Counted from the first letter of the stretch, positions 1 to 12,409 are shown. The stretch is DNA of 64,000 bases from Prostheceraeus crozeri (GCA_907163375.1 CAJQUW010006381.1:1-64000); one strand, 5' to 3'. Notes: generated by a model not told the origin, from the sequence alone. Numbers and translations are program-made.

Positions 1-3000
1 ACATCTCACAGCCGACATAACAGCAATTTCGCACCATTGCTGTAATGCCTTTTTTGCCACAATAAGGACCGTATTTCTCACCTAGCCATATCATAATAAT
101 TTTATGATCTATATCTTTGATCTATATATCTTTGGATCTGACGATTCAAAATAGAAACTTTGAAGACATGGGCCAATGGAACAACAGGGATATGTATAGA
201 CTTCTTGAACACAATATTCTGAATACAATAATGTCCTAGAGTTTTACTGGCTTTATGCGTCGACATAAGTCTATGAACGTGCTCAACCTCAACTTTCGGT
301 GGCAATCATCATTGTCAGTTAGCGGTGAGGTGGGTGCCACCGGGATCAGGTCTTGAGATATGGAAACAGAAATGACTTTATGTACAATGATTCAGCAAGT
401 TTTGTGTATGGATTACGTATGAGTATTTTAAAATTACCTCTTTCTGGATCAAAGTCTCAGTCAATATAACAATGTAATTTGGATAAACTGACCAAAACTG
501 TCCAAATTTCTGGCAATCAACTCTATAACATAGATTGCCGAACACTATGCGGTGGAGACATGCGTAAACTATAGGTAGAAATTGTCAAAAATCAACCAAA
601 CGCTGTTTGTACCACAACAATTACCAATAGGTTGGTATGCGGATGCATATAAAAATGACTTCACCCATACAGCCACTCCCTCACCAAGGCGATCATCAGT
701 TCTCTCATTGCCAAGCAAAAAACAAATTATCAGAGGAAGGAGAATTATTGATATGTTCACACGTAAACCACGATTCAGTTACGGCAAGTACATGCCGACT
801 TGGATCTCATCAATGCGCGAAGGTGGTCTATTTTCGAAACAGCGCGATTACGTAAGGGTGGAAGATGGAAAAATGAAGCTGAAGTGGATGAAATCGATGG
901 TGAACATTTTCCACGAAAGATCTTTCTTGAATTTTCCTATTGTAAATAAGCTATTGTCTTCGCCCAATTACTTCCTTCTAATCAACTCTCTGTGCAACTC
1001 TTGATAGCCCGACTGCATGATGTATGGGCGTCACAAAAAGGGCTTAATGAACATTTTCTTATACAGATTGTTTCGAGTGACTCGTTCGATTAAGTGATGA
1101 TTATATGTGGCTGCCAACAGAATCTTGAGAGACTAGAATTTTTTGAATTGATCTGTTTAGTTATGCAGGTTATGCGTTGATGAGATACTCGTAAACATTA
1201 CTGCGGACTTCTACCAAATTAATGTACCGTAGAGCAACATATCACGAAGGAAAATCCGAAGTAATAGAAAACAGAAAGAAAGATGATAAAAAATACAATG
1301 AAATAGCAATAAATCGCATGTTGGAAATAGTAAGTGAAATACACCAACTACATAATTTTGACATGCCCTCGAAAAACACCTAAATACGAGTAAAGAAACA
1401 AAGTCAATCCTTGAATGCAAATAAACTAGAAAATCCTGGCCGGAATTTTAAAAAGTAAAGTGAACCAATAATAAAGTATTGCATGAAGTTGAGTCAAAAG
1501 TGTTCCTTCTGTGGCATTTAGAAACGCAAACTCTGCATCTTTGATACCGACTGAGGATCAATGCATTACTTGGAAGACGAAGCAAACTCTCTGCACTCAA
1601 GAAGTTGAAAGAGCCCTTTTGAATGGTTGCAGGAAATTATTTCAGGATACAAGCAAAAATTCCGATATGGAGTGATAAATTTGCATAAAAGATTTGCGAA
1701 GATGATTTAGAAAATTGGCAAACTAAAGATTTAACCGATGTATCGTCAAAACAAATTGCGAGGCAAAAGAAGAGGAAAAGTTAAGAACAGGATAGCAAGC
1801 GAAAATGATGAGCAACACAATTAATCAGTTTTGCTAATAGTTAATCAATTGTTCAAGAGATCAAATTAATTTGAGAAAAGAAATGTGTAATAATAAAGAG
1901 TGCCGTAATCAGTTTTGTTCCGTCAACACCTGGTTCAAAGTTGAAAGAGAAAATTCAGGAAATAAATCTTAGTGGGCTGAAAATAAAAATTGCGGAAAAT
2001 CATGGAGGTGAATGACATCAATTGGTTGAAGATCAAATCGATTAAAATAAAAGAGAAAGATGCGATGATATAAATTGCCTTGAATGTTAATCAGAACCCA
2101 GTCTGACTTATGGAACCAAATTAAGAGCAAGTATATGTTTTCATGTGGGTGAAACATCTATCGAGAAGTGAAAGAACAAGTAGCAAAAAACACTAATATC
2201 ACCTGCGACAAAAAAGTACCTGTGCTACATAGATATTGAACGGAAAACAAGAGAGTATAATTAAAGAATTTCAAGTGAATTAAAGAGAGATTCAACAGGG
2301 ATGAAGCATCAGAGGCAGTAGAAATAGACCGGACACTGTTTGATGGACAACAAACAAAACTTCCATTTAAACCTTGTTGAAATATACGTGTTATGGTACT
2401 ACTGTGCAATACACGATATGTTTACAGTTGTTATTAAAGTTGTAATGTAAATATTGTAGAGCTCCTCTTGAGGGCATCAACATCTCGGGGGAGGGTTCGG
2501 TCCGGGCATTAATAAAGTATTGATTTAGATCCAATCAAATGCACGGAACATCATAAATCGTGTGTGAACTTTCTAATTGGGGTATTTATCTAACTTGCTT
2601 ATCATCGCAATTCGGAATACAAATTTGGAATTTTTGAAATTGCATCAAATTTTGACTATGCATTTCCTGAATGCTATTAGTGATGCCAAGCTGATCAAAT
2701 GTGCTCAGAAGCTTCTTATGAGATCAAAACAGATTTATTCGATAGATTTGTGTTTGGAAAAAAATTCCGACATATGCACATGAAATGTGGAGTATCCTCC
2801 CCCTCTTCCATTGCATTCTACATGCATCTGAGTGAAGAGGTATTCTACCGTTCTAAATAACTTCGAATGTAACTTTAGAAAAGAGTGACGATCTACAAAT
2901 AATTTTGGAAATTTTACAAATTTGACTGCATATAGCCTATTTGCCTTTGCCAACATTTCTAATAAGTTCATGACATTTGAATTTCAATTTCTCTATTCGA

Positions 3001-3194
3001 TATCTGTGGTGTGATAGGTAATCATGATATGATTGATGCACTCACATCTACAAAATACAGAACTTATATCAAAAATCGAGGCGCTTGAATGATTACACAA
3101 AATGTTTGCAAAAACTGGTTCATTTGTGGATGCCTAAATAAATAAATTTTGAAAATCACCGACAATTTTTTCTCGAATCTATTCAAAACCATTT
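1..3194. other. Anonymous non-coding stretch
   Basis: No gene is recognised in this stretch. Open frames of 60-140 codons exist (the longest is on the plus strand at about 582-1004), but none shows a familiar domain, a splice-flanked exon structure or biased composition. A weak similarity to the linker and endonuclease region of Penelope-like elements around 1.9-2.4 kb is listed under rejected observations because the frame is too damaged to trust. Confidence 0.5.
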
Positions 3195-3540
3195 ATGAGC
3201 ATTTATGACCATTTGCTGTCAATAGAAGAGCACTACGTCTCAAGAAGAGCTGGAGTAAGAAGAGAGTTGATGGATGTCATTACGAGAAGACAACTCAGTT
3301 TCCTCGGCCACGTCATCAGAAAAGAAGGGCCGGAGTGCGTTGTGTTACAAGGTCGCGTCGAGGGAGGACGAGCGAGCGGCAAACAACGTGCTACGTATCT
3401 CGACCGGATCAAGAAAACAACAAAAATGGAATCTACCGCTGCCATCTTTAGCTGTGTTCGCGACCGTCTTCGTTAGAGAACAATGACTGCCCAAGCGTAT
3501 ATCACACATGGCACCTAGGCAAGGCATAAAGAGGAAAAAT
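3195..3540 (+). mobile_element. LINE 3' fragment (reverse-transcriptase C-terminal tail)
   Basis: The plus-strand frame at 3195-3476 encodes RRQLSFLGHVIRKEGPE, then LQGRVEGGRASGKQR and YLDRIKK. This is the conserved tail that follows the reverse transcriptase domain in many animal non-LTR retrotransposons (pattern FGHVxRxxGLE, GxVEGxRxRGRQR, W/YxDxIK). Only the last roughly 90 residues and a short 3' flank are present, so this is a 5'-truncated, dead copy, the usual product of incomplete target-primed reverse transcription. No poly-A or microsatellite tail is obvious. The clade (RTE-like or CR1-like) cannot be settled from so short a piece. Confidence 0.7.
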
Positions 3541-3892
3541 AGTTTTCACCCAGATTTCTATTAATGTCGGGTGGTAACTTTTTCTACCACATCGACCCGC
3601 ATCTTTTGGGACCCAACACTATCCCCAAGACACCCAAAAAAGTGACGTGCAAACTTGTACGATGCCCAAAACGCCCGCAACCTCCATTAAAGATATTTGA
3701 AAAACTCTCATTTAGTAGTCACAATAATTAGAACAATTTTGGAGAATTTGCTGAGTTTATTTACTTTTTGATTAAATTCCAATATTGGACGATTTCGTAC
3801 AGAAGAATTTTCATAGCATAACTGGAATTTATGAAATCTCAATCGAATCAGAGACGAATTATAATGTGAATTATAAGTCAATCTCTCTATGG

Positions 3893-3970
3893 ATGGTCCC
3901 GTGGCTTTGTGGTATGTGCTGTGGCTCCAACGTCGCTGGTTCGAACCAACAGGCCGAAACATGTCTCGTG
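3893..3970 (+). mobile_element. tRNA-derived SINE head, candidate
   Basis: An A-box-like GTGGCTTTGTGG at 3901-3912 is followed 25 nt later by a perfect B box GGTTCGAACC at 3938-3947. This is the internal RNA polymerase III promoter layout of tRNAs. The flanks do not fold into an acceptor stem, so a SINE head derived from a tRNA is more likely than a tRNA gene. The 3' boundary is not defined. Confidence 0.5.
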
Positions 3971-3975
3971 GTGGT

Positions 3976-4682
3976 TGCATGTGTTAAGATTTGATAAATT
4001 ACAGCTATGAAAATCCCTCTGTACGAAATTGTCTGATTTATCTGAAAAGACTATCCAATATTTCGACTGGATGGATGAATAGGAACTCGACACAGTATAC
4101 ACATAATTGACGCTACCAAGAAGAGTTTGTTCATCGCCTCCATCAAAGTATTCACTTGCCACTATCAAATAAACAATCTATAATTTGAGAGTGCATTTCT
4201 AAAGGAAAATGTGAGAACAACATGAAAAAAGTGCTTGCTTCCGACCTTAAAATCTTTGTCTATTTATGTCAGACTCAATGTTGTGAAACATAAAGTCATT
4301 GAATACAAAAACCCTTGAATACAAAACAGCTTGAGTTAAATTGATCCTATTTTGACTGCTGCAGTTGCAAGCAATTACTGCTCATGATGTCGATATTGGG
4401 AGTTTTTATCGTTCTCAAATGAAAAAAATTTCATCTGAAACTCTTCTGTCAGTGTTGCTGAGGGAAATCTTTTCATCCTCTTTTTCCACTCTGTTCCTTT
4501 CATAATTAGCGAGCACCTAGAAATTGACTATACAAATATCATGACTTCTGTAGCTCTAATCACCTCATTGCAATTAATTAGAAATTTGCTTGTCCCGTGA
4601 TTCCATCTGCTCAGATAAGATAAATTTGAAAAACTAAGCATTTAAAAAAAATTTCTTGAAGTTTAAAATTCTAGAGTTGTTT
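3976..4682. other. Anonymous stretch
   Basis: Nothing recognisable: no open frame with a familiar domain and no clear repeat. Confidence 0.5.
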
Positions 4683-5020
4683 GTTGTGCATGATATATTG
4701 TAATCACAGAATTACATATTTTGTTTATCTGCTTCGATTTGCTAGAAGTGTTGTGTGATTCATACGAAATCGCCGGCACATCGAGGAACCTATTAAGTGG
4801 GCAAAATGGAATTCCTAATACCTTACAGAGATAGGAAAGAATGAAGTGCGTCGGTTGCGGACTAATGTGAGCTCAAGCACAGTGCTTCGATTGCCAAAAT
4901 TCCTTCAGATTCGAAGAATTCAGATCATTGCGCACAAGTTTTCTCCATAATGTTGGCCCTTCCGATCATTATTAAAGAAAGTAGCTGGCGCACGAAAATT
5001 AGCTCACTTGATGTTTTCAC
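4683..5020 (+). repeat. Dispersed repeat, copy 1 (inverted relative to 58.6-58.9 kb)
   Basis: This segment matches the reverse complement of about 58,612-58,935 over some 330 bp with frequent substitutions. Shared blocks include CACAGAATTAC, AAGTGGGCAAAA and CCGATCATTAT, in the same order. Neither copy has a convincing open frame or terminal repeats, so it is an old interspersed repeat of unknown class. Confidence 0.6.
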
Positions 5021-5698
5021 TTCCTCTCCCCGGTTTTTCTCACTGTATAGTGCATACAATGAATCGAATGCTTGCCAAGAAAGCGATGTGTGTTTTGGTG
5101 TGTGCGAAGTGATATCACAGCACGCACGCATCTCTCACTGACTCTGGTTCCTCTGCTGACAGCTTATTGTTTGCCATTTCCAATAGCAAGCGATACACGA
5201 ATTATACATTCGAGAAGGAGGAAGTTGTCTAGTTCTGTGATGTGCCATTTCGATATTAAGGCTACACATATCTCTTCCTTTCTAGGAAACCGAAGGCGCG
5301 CGCAGATGAATCTAATTCTGTGATTGTAATAGTGCTCAAATTTGGGGAATTGCAACTGACACAACTCTTGCAGCTTATCAAAACTAAACTGAATGGTCTG
5401 AGTGGCAGCAAGTGTCGTTGACGGAACTGACATGCATATTTATACACGTGCGAGTCACTGAGTAACTGAATAAAATGTCACATATTCGAAGCTCTGATTA
5501 TGCTTGTACAGTCGAGAACTAAGCAATCATCATATATTACATTCATATAATACATTTTTGACACTTACCATTCGGAATAAAGATCTTTCTTTCCTCTCCC
5601 TAGTTTCCTTCGATGACTGAAATTTTCAAAATTCATCGGGCACACGAGTAACATTTTCAGACACGGAAATCAAGATGGTCACAAAAAATCAATTTGAA
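5021..5698. other. Anonymous stretch
   Basis: Only short overlapping open frames with no recognisable content. Confidence 0.45.
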
Positions 5699-6053
5699 CT
5701 GAAATGCAATTCATAATTGTCGAAACCGAGTTTTGACGAAATTGAAATTGAAAAGTATCGGTCATTAGTATGATGTAACCACAGAGACAAATTGCTTTGC
5801 TTGCGTTGTTTGGTCTAGAGATTATGACATTTTTAATACTGCTGGTCATGTCAAGTACTAGTCCCCAGAGGCAGAAAGATCAATTTTCCATTGAACGTAG
5901 GCCTAATGGAAATTCAAGCCTGAATTCTGACGAACTAAATCATTGACACCACATTGAACGTACACATGCAGTAAATGCAATTCAAAATTGACGAAAGCGA
6001 GTTTTGACAAAATTAAAATTGAAAAATATCGGTCATTGGTATGATGGAACAAT
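5699..6053 (+). repeat. Direct repeat pair (~83 bp units)
   Basis: Two similar blocks lie in the same orientation at about 5699-5781 and 5971-6053. Both contain AATGCAATTCA, GAGTTTTGAC and TATCGGTCATT in that order. They are about 270 bp apart. They may be two copies of a short repeat or the internal repeats of a larger unit. Confidence 0.6.
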
Positions 6054-7205
6054 AAAAGAGTAACCCCCATCGGTTATGCACACAGTGCGAATCTGACCGG
6101 ATTTTGCGTCTCGAGTCCGGACCAGGCCGATTTTATTTTAAGTCTGTAGCCATTTACATACAATTGTAAGTTTTGCTTGAACAATCAAAACTTACAATCC
6201 TCTGACAGTGGAAGTCGATTAATGGATAGGGTTGAATATCGACGAAAACAAAGTGCTTTACCCTTTCATAGAGAAGAAGCACATGCATGTTCTGAAACTG
6301 ATTCATTTTCTTGATTGAATGAATCATGCATTTGCAGAGAAGTAAGGGAGTGCTTGATTGAAAATTCTCAAATTTGCTAAAAATAGTTTGTCTTCTATGT
6401 CATGCACAATCTTTGAATATTTCTATATTTTTGCTCAGCATGATCGGCAATCACAGAAAATGAAATGATATCACATAATTTCAAAAATGAGAATGACTTT
6501 ATTGGCATGTTTCATAAAGATGAAAACGAAAATGCATTGTACATGGATCAGAAACACATTTCAAAACTCATTACCTTCCATGTCACAACTCGATCAAATT
6601 TTCAAAACTAAGTTTCATTGCTTTCAAACCGACTGATAACTGACTGGTTCTCGGAATACGCCACCTTATTATGTAGGATTTCCGACTTTTTTCTGTATAT
6701 CTTATACCTTGACATTGTCATATCGGCTGACATTGTATTCTGAGGTGGGAAATATCCTAAGTGAATCCTTAACTGTAATAATCAATCAGTCCTTTCACTT
6801 GTCGTTCTGGTCTTCTTGCTGAGTGGTCGAGCGACGTCCTTAGTAGTGTCCCTCAGGGCAGTCTCTTCGCTCTATCAGTCGGCTTTTCAGGCTGGTCTTT
6901 CTTGTTAGGCCTACATGCATTTCAACCATTGACGACATTCATTCTAGAATTAACTGTCTAGTTGATTATAGGAATTACAAGGATTGTGCGAGCATGAAAT
7001 ATTACATAATCTATATGTGATGCTGTTTGGAACCATTGTCAGTAATTAGCTAAACGAACGAAATTATGATGGCTAACGATGATAAGACAGTCTAAGTAAT
7101 CAGATTAACTGTACTGTTGCATCTCATGAGAAAACATTGCAAATTTTTTGTTGTTTTCCCGTTTTTAGAGGAAAATTGTCCAATGACACAATTGTCTGGA
7201 AATAC
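6054..7205. other. Anonymous stretch with one LINE scrap
   Basis: Apart from the reverse-transcriptase scrap at 6821-6880, this stretch holds no recognisable feature. Confidence 0.45.
6821..6880 (+). pseudogene. Reverse-transcriptase motif scrap (LINE)
   Basis: A short plus-strand frame reads EWSSDVLSSVPQGSLF. This matches the conserved SxVPQGSxLxPLLF block of non-LTR reverse transcriptases. Nothing on either side continues the domain, so this is at most a remnant. Confidence 0.35.
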
Positions 7206-7239
7206 GGTTGGATGACAACCTGGGTGTAACACACCCAGG
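7206..7239 (+). repeat. Second piggyBac-terminus-like palindrome
   Basis: About 25 of 28 positions at 7212-7239 match the presumed piggyBac left terminus at 7390-7417, in the same orientation and 178 bp further out. The core is the palindrome CCTGGGTGT...ACACCCAGG. It could be the end of an older related copy or a subterminal repeat. Confidence 0.55.
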
Positions 7240-7385
7240 TGAAAAATTCAATTTCGTCTCATTTCTAAACTATTGCGATTTAAGAGGCGAAACTTCATGA
7301 CTTTGTGCGCCTAGGTAAGAGCAAGTTATGACCAAAAAATCAAGCAAAACAAATAAATACTTTAGGCGCAATTGATAGATAATGG

Positions 7386-7417
7386 TTAAAGGACAACCTG
7401 GGTGTAATACACCCAGG
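7386..7417 (+). repeat. piggyBac left TTAA and terminal inverted repeat
   Basis: TTAA at 7386-7389 is followed by a 28-bp terminus beginning AGGACAACC. Its inner part is a palindrome (CCTGGGTGT / ACACCCAGG). The reverse complement of 33,719-33,746 matches it at 27 of 28 positions. TTAA is the obligate piggyBac target. Confidence 0.7.
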
Positions 7418-7594
7418 TGTGATTATTGCATTCCACTGAGCAACGGCTGAGGCGAATTTTGACTTCAACGACTAAAGTACAGTGATTCAAGCGCTACTGT
7501 TGACCTCGCTTCTCCCTTAGCTATTCATTGATGCTCTATTCGCCATTGTGGCTAGCCAAAAACAGTCAATCTCTGTTGAAAACTCAGCGAAATC

Positions 7595-9508
7595 GTGCGG
7601 CAGTGTTGCTTATCCTCAAGAACACCACGGTGTGTCATTCTCATCATCGCGTCCGACTGTATCTTCGGTAACTCTTTTTGTATTTCGTCGGCGAAAATGC
7701 GATCAAGCAAGGCGGCGGCCCTTCGTGTTATCCGTGGAGAACCTGAGCAGCAGGATGAGCTTGACCTAGCTGAACTGCAATCGGACGATGAGATTGCCCT
7801 ACAGGAGACCTTGACCGAGGTCGACGACGAGGAGGAACCGGGACCAGAGGACGACGAGCTACAGGAAGGTGACCTCACCAACATCGAATCTTCAAGTGAG
7901 AGCGAAGATGAAGCATCAGATAGTGGACTTGTTAGTGCATCGAACATTACATGGCAACCTATGACTCAAAATCTACCACATGGAGGTAGGCAGCCTCAGC
8001 ACGTGTTTCACGGCGAGCCGTTCGTGATTGCCCGTGGGATTCGTCCATCGACGCCATGTGAAGCCTTCTACATGTTTGCTGACTTTATTATTGATGACAT
8101 GGTAATGTACACAAATCTTCAAGCACGACGCCAAGTTCGCGAATACAATCGGGTCAATAATACTAAGAAGGTATGGAAAGTGACTGATCGGACTGAAATG
8201 GAGGATTCATTTGTTGGATTGTTGACTTTGGGAGGCGTTTTCAAAGCGCACTACAGGAGCACGATGGACTTGTGGTCCATTCGTGATGGCCAGCCGGTGT
8301 TTCGTGCCACCATGTCACGAGATAGATTCAAGGAAATCATGCAGTTCCTACGATTTGACGACGTAGCTCGACGCAATCGAGATGACCCCCTGGCTCCGTG
8401 TCGCTATTTGTTGGAAATGTTCAATAAGAAGATACAGGAATATGTAACTGCGCCGCTTTACCTGACCGTCGACGAACAACTCCTTGAATTCCACGGCCGC
8501 GTTAGATTTAGACAATACATCGTAAGCAAGCCAGGCAAGTTTGGAATTAAAATCTTCTGGCTCACCAGTTCAGGAGGCGAATATGTCTTCTCTGGAATTG
8601 TCTACATCGGCGCAAACAACTTGAAGGAAGAAGTTGTGCAAACCTGCTCTTCTTAGGCCGAGGCAATCGTGATCCAGCTTACACAGCCATTCCTCAATAA
8701 TGGCCGGAACATAACTGTTGACAATGGTTTACGTCCGAGGAATTAGCAGACCATTTGCTACAGAACAATACGACATTGGTTGGCACTCTACGTCAAAATC
8801 GTCGCTGCATCCCGCCTATCGTGAAGGTCACGGAGGGTTCGACGTCGAGGCGATCATCGCTACTATGTATCTGGAGAAAAACGTCTGTGCAGTTTTTGGG
8901 ACAAAGGCAGTAAGCCCGTGCTTCTCCTCGATACATGTACACGGGAGACTGCTGCCGCCGCGGCAAGTAACAGTGAGAAGCCACCTACAGTCGACTTCTA
9001 TAATCAAACGAATAGCGGAGTGGACCTCGTGGACAAGAAGGTACGAGGGTTTTCGGCAAAGCGAAAATGCAGACGCTGGCCAGTCGGTGTTAGTTGCGAC
9101 CCATTCGATGTCGCGGGTATCAATGCACAGTTCATTCATGAGCGGACCAGCGACGTCTACATGAGCCGCGTTGAATTCTTGAAAAGCGCGGGTTACGAAC
9201 TGGTTGACCAGAAAATACGCCAAAGGATTGCAAATGCCTAAAGTCTGCAAAAGCATGTTCGAAGTACCATTGAAATGCTAGGTTATACAATTCCTGACAA
9301 TCGCAACCTGAATCGTGAGTCTTGCAACCTGAACCGTGAGTCTCGCAGCCTGAATCGCGAGTCTCTGCAAAGGCAACAACGATGTCAAATTTGTAAAGCA
9401 AGCGCAGACAAAAGGTCAAGGTCAGTATGCTGCTCCTGTGAGAAAGTGATTTGCATGGACCACATGTACAAGCTTTGCCCTGGATGTTTTGGACTACCTG
9501 TCGAGTGA
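7595..9508 (+). pseudogene. piggyBac transposase, decayed
   Basis: A DDE_Tnp_1_7-type transposase, which would cut and paste the element at TTAA. The likely start is ATG 7697 (MRSSKAAALRV). An acidic, Ser-rich N-terminus is followed by the core, with the first catalytic Asp in LTVDEQLLEFHGR. An in-frame stop at 8654-8656 interrupts the core. The second catalytic motif, ITVDN, follows in the same frame, but a one-base loss near 8727 shifts the frame, and at least one more shift restores it before SGVDLVDKK and KRKCRRWP at 9.0-9.1 kb (third catalytic Asp region). A further stop precedes the C-terminal Cys-rich domain (CQICKAS, CCSCEKVICMDH, CPGC, 9.38-9.49 kb), which piggyBac proteins use to bind their terminal repeats. 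Three 21-bp repeats lie before that domain. Confidence 0.85.
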
Positions 9509-10229
9509 TTTCCGAGTGATGTCGAGTGATTCTTTGCATTCCAACAATTAGTTCCATATCATACTGTGTTCCTTTTTTACTTCAACATAATGTGGGTTAT
9601 AGCTGATAGCTAGATATCGATAAGTACTACAGTTGAATTGATTTAATCATTATTCATGTACGTATACTGCTTGCAAATTGAAATCTTAACTATTTCGAAA
9701 CACAAGTGATCGTTTTTACTTTCTCGCTTTTTATGTTTAGGGCATTATGTTTCACATGAATATTTGTAAGTGAATAAAAGCTATGTAATAAAGTTAGTTT
9801 TTGATATCAACACTGAAAGTGTGATTTATAGGTACTGTACTTAAATAAAGCACTTTTTCATACCAATGTGGTGTAGAACCTGAATTGATATTGACAAAAC
9901 AAATAATATGCCTATTTATAGCCTACCATCACATAGAAAGAAACAATATCTATCTAGGCCTACAAAAAGAAATATTTTTGTTTAGATAGAGGCCTACTCG
10001 CACATGCATGTGTTAGTGCAAAATAAAAGAGAGTTAACACAATAATTTATGGCAAGATGAGAATACTGTTTATCAGCATAAACATGAGTTCCGCAAGGAA
10101 ACAAGAGTAGGCCCTATTTACCGGTAGAGCTCGTATAAGTGCAAGAGTGATGTCAAAACAGAGGGAAAGGCTGGCCAAGAAAATATGATCATGAGCACTA
10201 AAATCGATGAAAATGATAGTTCATTTGGG
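9509..10229. other. piggyBac 3' non-coding region
   Basis: AT-rich DNA between the transposase and the Polinton target site. An AATAAA at about 9773-9778 is a plausible poly(A) signal for the transposase transcript. No other gene is seen. Confidence 0.45.
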
Positions 10230-10235
10230 GGGGGG
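10230..10235. repeat. Polinton target-site duplication, left copy (GGGGGG)
   Basis: The left terminus AGTAGTAAG is preceded by a run of nine G. The right terminus is followed directly by a run of seven G (33,437-33,443). A 6-bp duplication of GGGGGG is the usual Polinton length. Because G follows in the same orientation at both ends, it is target duplication rather than part of the inverted termini. Confidence 0.65.
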
Positions 10236-11344
10236 AGTAGTAAGAAAACGGCGAACACCAGATAGCGCAAGATGGCCGCCATCGCTGAGTCCCCCCCCCT
10301 CTGGTCCGCCAGTGTCGTGATGTGCCGGCCAGGTTCCGCTGACGTCCCCCCCCCCTCTGGACCGACAGTGTGTGAGTCTCGGGTGTCTGTGTGTGACCGC
10401 CTGGTGGACTTGGGCGACCGTCTAGGTTGACCTGGGCGACCGTCTAGGTTGTCTTGGTTAAACTGTGGGATGTTTTGGTGTGTAGTGTCCAAACAAAGCC
10501 TCGGATGTGAAAACGGAGGCCAGATTCGGATTCAGCGTGAAATTCTGCATCTGTATGGTGAATTTGAAAGCAATCGGAGATAAAAATTTTTCGCTGACGT
10601 CCCCCCCCCTTTGTTCTAACTTTGGTTCTAGTGGACGGATTTTGTTCGTTCGAGTTGCATTGGAAAGAGAATGAAACACTGCTCGACCGCATTTTTCGTT
10701 GCGAGTCAATCGGAGCAGCCGTTCAAAAGTTAGAGCGGTTACAAGATTTTAGGTCGGAGCTCACCTGAAAAAATCCTAAGTGTCAGAGTGACTTTGTATG
10801 GGAAAAATTAAAAATTTTCCAAAGTGTGGAATTTCGACCTGGGACCTTTACCAAAGTTTGTTTCATCAAATTTCGCTGACCCCCCCCCTTTGTTCTAACT
10901 TTGGTTCTAGTGGACGGATTTTGTTCGTTCGAGTTGCATTGGAAAGAGGATGAAACACTGCTCGACCGCATTTTTCGTTGCGAGTCAATCGGAGCAGCCG
11001 TTCAAAAGTTAGAGCGGTTACAAGATTTTAGGTCGGAGCTCACCTGAAAAAATCCTAAGTGTCAGAGTGACTTTGTATGGAAAAATTAAAAATTTTCCAA
11101 AGTGTGGAATTTCGACCTGGGACCTTTACCAAAGTTTGTTTCATCAAATTTCGCTGACCCCCCCCTTTGTTCTAACTTTGGTTCTAGTGGACGGATTTTG
11201 TTCGTTCGAGTTGCATGGAAAGAGGATGAAACACTGCTCGACCGCATTTTTCGTTGCGAGTCAATCGGAGCAGCCGTTCAAAAGTTAGAGCGGTTACAAG
11301 ATTTTAGGTCGGAGCTCACCTGAAAAATCCTAAGTGTCAGAGTG
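10236..11344 (+). repeat. Polinton left terminal inverted repeat with ~280-bp tandem units
   Basis: A unique outer part of about 355 bp is followed by tandem units starting at 10,592, 10,874 and 11,152 (spacing 282 and 278 bp; the third is partial). Each unit opens with CGCTGAC plus a C-tract. The arm matches the reverse complement of the right end. The small open frames inside it repeat with the unit and are not genes. Confidence 0.9.
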
Positions 11345-12190
11345 AGCTCCGACCTAAAATCTTGTAACCGCTCTAACTTTTGAACGGCTGCTCCGATTGA
11401 CTCGCAACGAAAAATGCGGTCGAGCAGTGTTTCATCCTCTTTCCAATGCAACTCGAACGAACAAAATCCGTCCACTAGAACCAAAGTTAGAACAAAGGGG
11501 GGGGTCAGCGAAATTTGATGAAACAAACTTTGGTAAAGGTCCCAGGTCGAAATTCCACACTTTGGAAAATTTTTAATTTTTCCCATACAAAGTCACTCTG
11601 ACACTTAGGATTTTTTCAGGTGAGCTCCGACCTAAAATCTTGTAACCGCTCTAACTTTTGAACGGCTGCTCCGATTGACTCGCAACGAAAAATGCGGTCG
11701 AGCAGTGTTTCATCCTCTTTCCAATGCAACTCGAACGAACAAAATCCGTCCACTAGAACCAAAGTTAGAACAAAGGGGGGGGGTCAGCGAAATTTGATGA
11801 AACAAACTTTGGTAAAGGTCCCAGGTCGAAATTCCACACTTTGGAAAATTTTTAATTTTTCCCATACAAAGTCACTCTGACACTTAGGATTTTTTCAGGT
11901 GAGCTCCGACCTAAAATCTTAAATGGCGTCTCACATGTAAACGAAGACAGATAGGAACAAGCCGTTTGTTTCAGTGAATTTGTCTCACTCTTAGCTTTCA
12001 AATGACACCTCACTCGACAAAATCCGTCCACTAGAAGCCAAGATCGAAGCAAGCTGTCCAGAGGGGGGGGGACGTCAGCGAAATTTCATGAAAAATGTTT
12101 TGGTAAAGGTCCCAGGTCAAAATTCGGAAGTTTTAAATTTTTCAAAATTTTCACCACACTGGAGCTCCCACACTTAGGAATTTTTTCACT
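11345..12190 (-). repeat. Inverted block of the same units inside the left arm
   Basis: At about 11,345 the array flips. The same units now run in the opposite orientation, with their GTCAGCG ends at 11,504-11,510, 11,783-11,789 and 12,074-12,080. The block ends in a diverged variant unit (from about 11,925) that is also found at 32,092-32,260 at the right end. The left arm is therefore itself a large palindrome, centred near 11,345. Confidence 0.85.
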
Positions 12191-12358
12191 TGTGGCATGT
12201 TACATGGTCATGTGCTGACGCACCAACTTCCCGTGGTCATATGAGAATGGTTGAGGTGTCATATTATAGAGAATGATGAGACAAATCGTTTGCAACAAAC
12301 CGCATGTCGCTACGATGAATACTTTCGGAGATAGAGCCATTTTAAGTTTTCTTCCGAG

Positions 12359-12366
12359 CATATATA
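12359..12366 (+). promoter_or_regulatory. TATA box of the left Polinton gene
   Basis: CATATATAAA lies about 50 nt upstream of a GAG/GTAAGC splice donor at 12,410. The spacing fits a short non-coding first exon beginning around 12,385-12,395. Confidence 0.6.
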
Positions 12367-12409
12367 AACCCCCGACAACGCAAGTCTGATCACTTCATCG
12401 AAAGACGAG

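Noticed and set aside
582-1004. 140-codon plus-strand frame
   Set aside because: No domain, no splice context and no compositional bias. Chance open frame in AT-rich DNA is as likely.
1230-2420. Possible Penelope endonuclease-region relic (VPSTPGSKLKEKIQEI and a downstream segment)
   Set aside because: Only a short block fits the family and the rest is too interrupted; no GIY-YIG signature is readable.
3893-3970. True tRNA gene
   Set aside because: A and B boxes are present but the acceptor stem does not pair. Called a SINE head instead.
9132-9557. 141-codon minus-strand frame
   Set aside because: Antisense shadow of the piggyBac Cys-rich region and its peptide repeat.
10700-11950. Repeated open frames of 60-100 codons in the Polinton ends (also 32.0-33.6 kb)
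   Set aside because: The same peptide recurs with each ~280-bp unit and in several frames. These are by-products of the tandem repeat.
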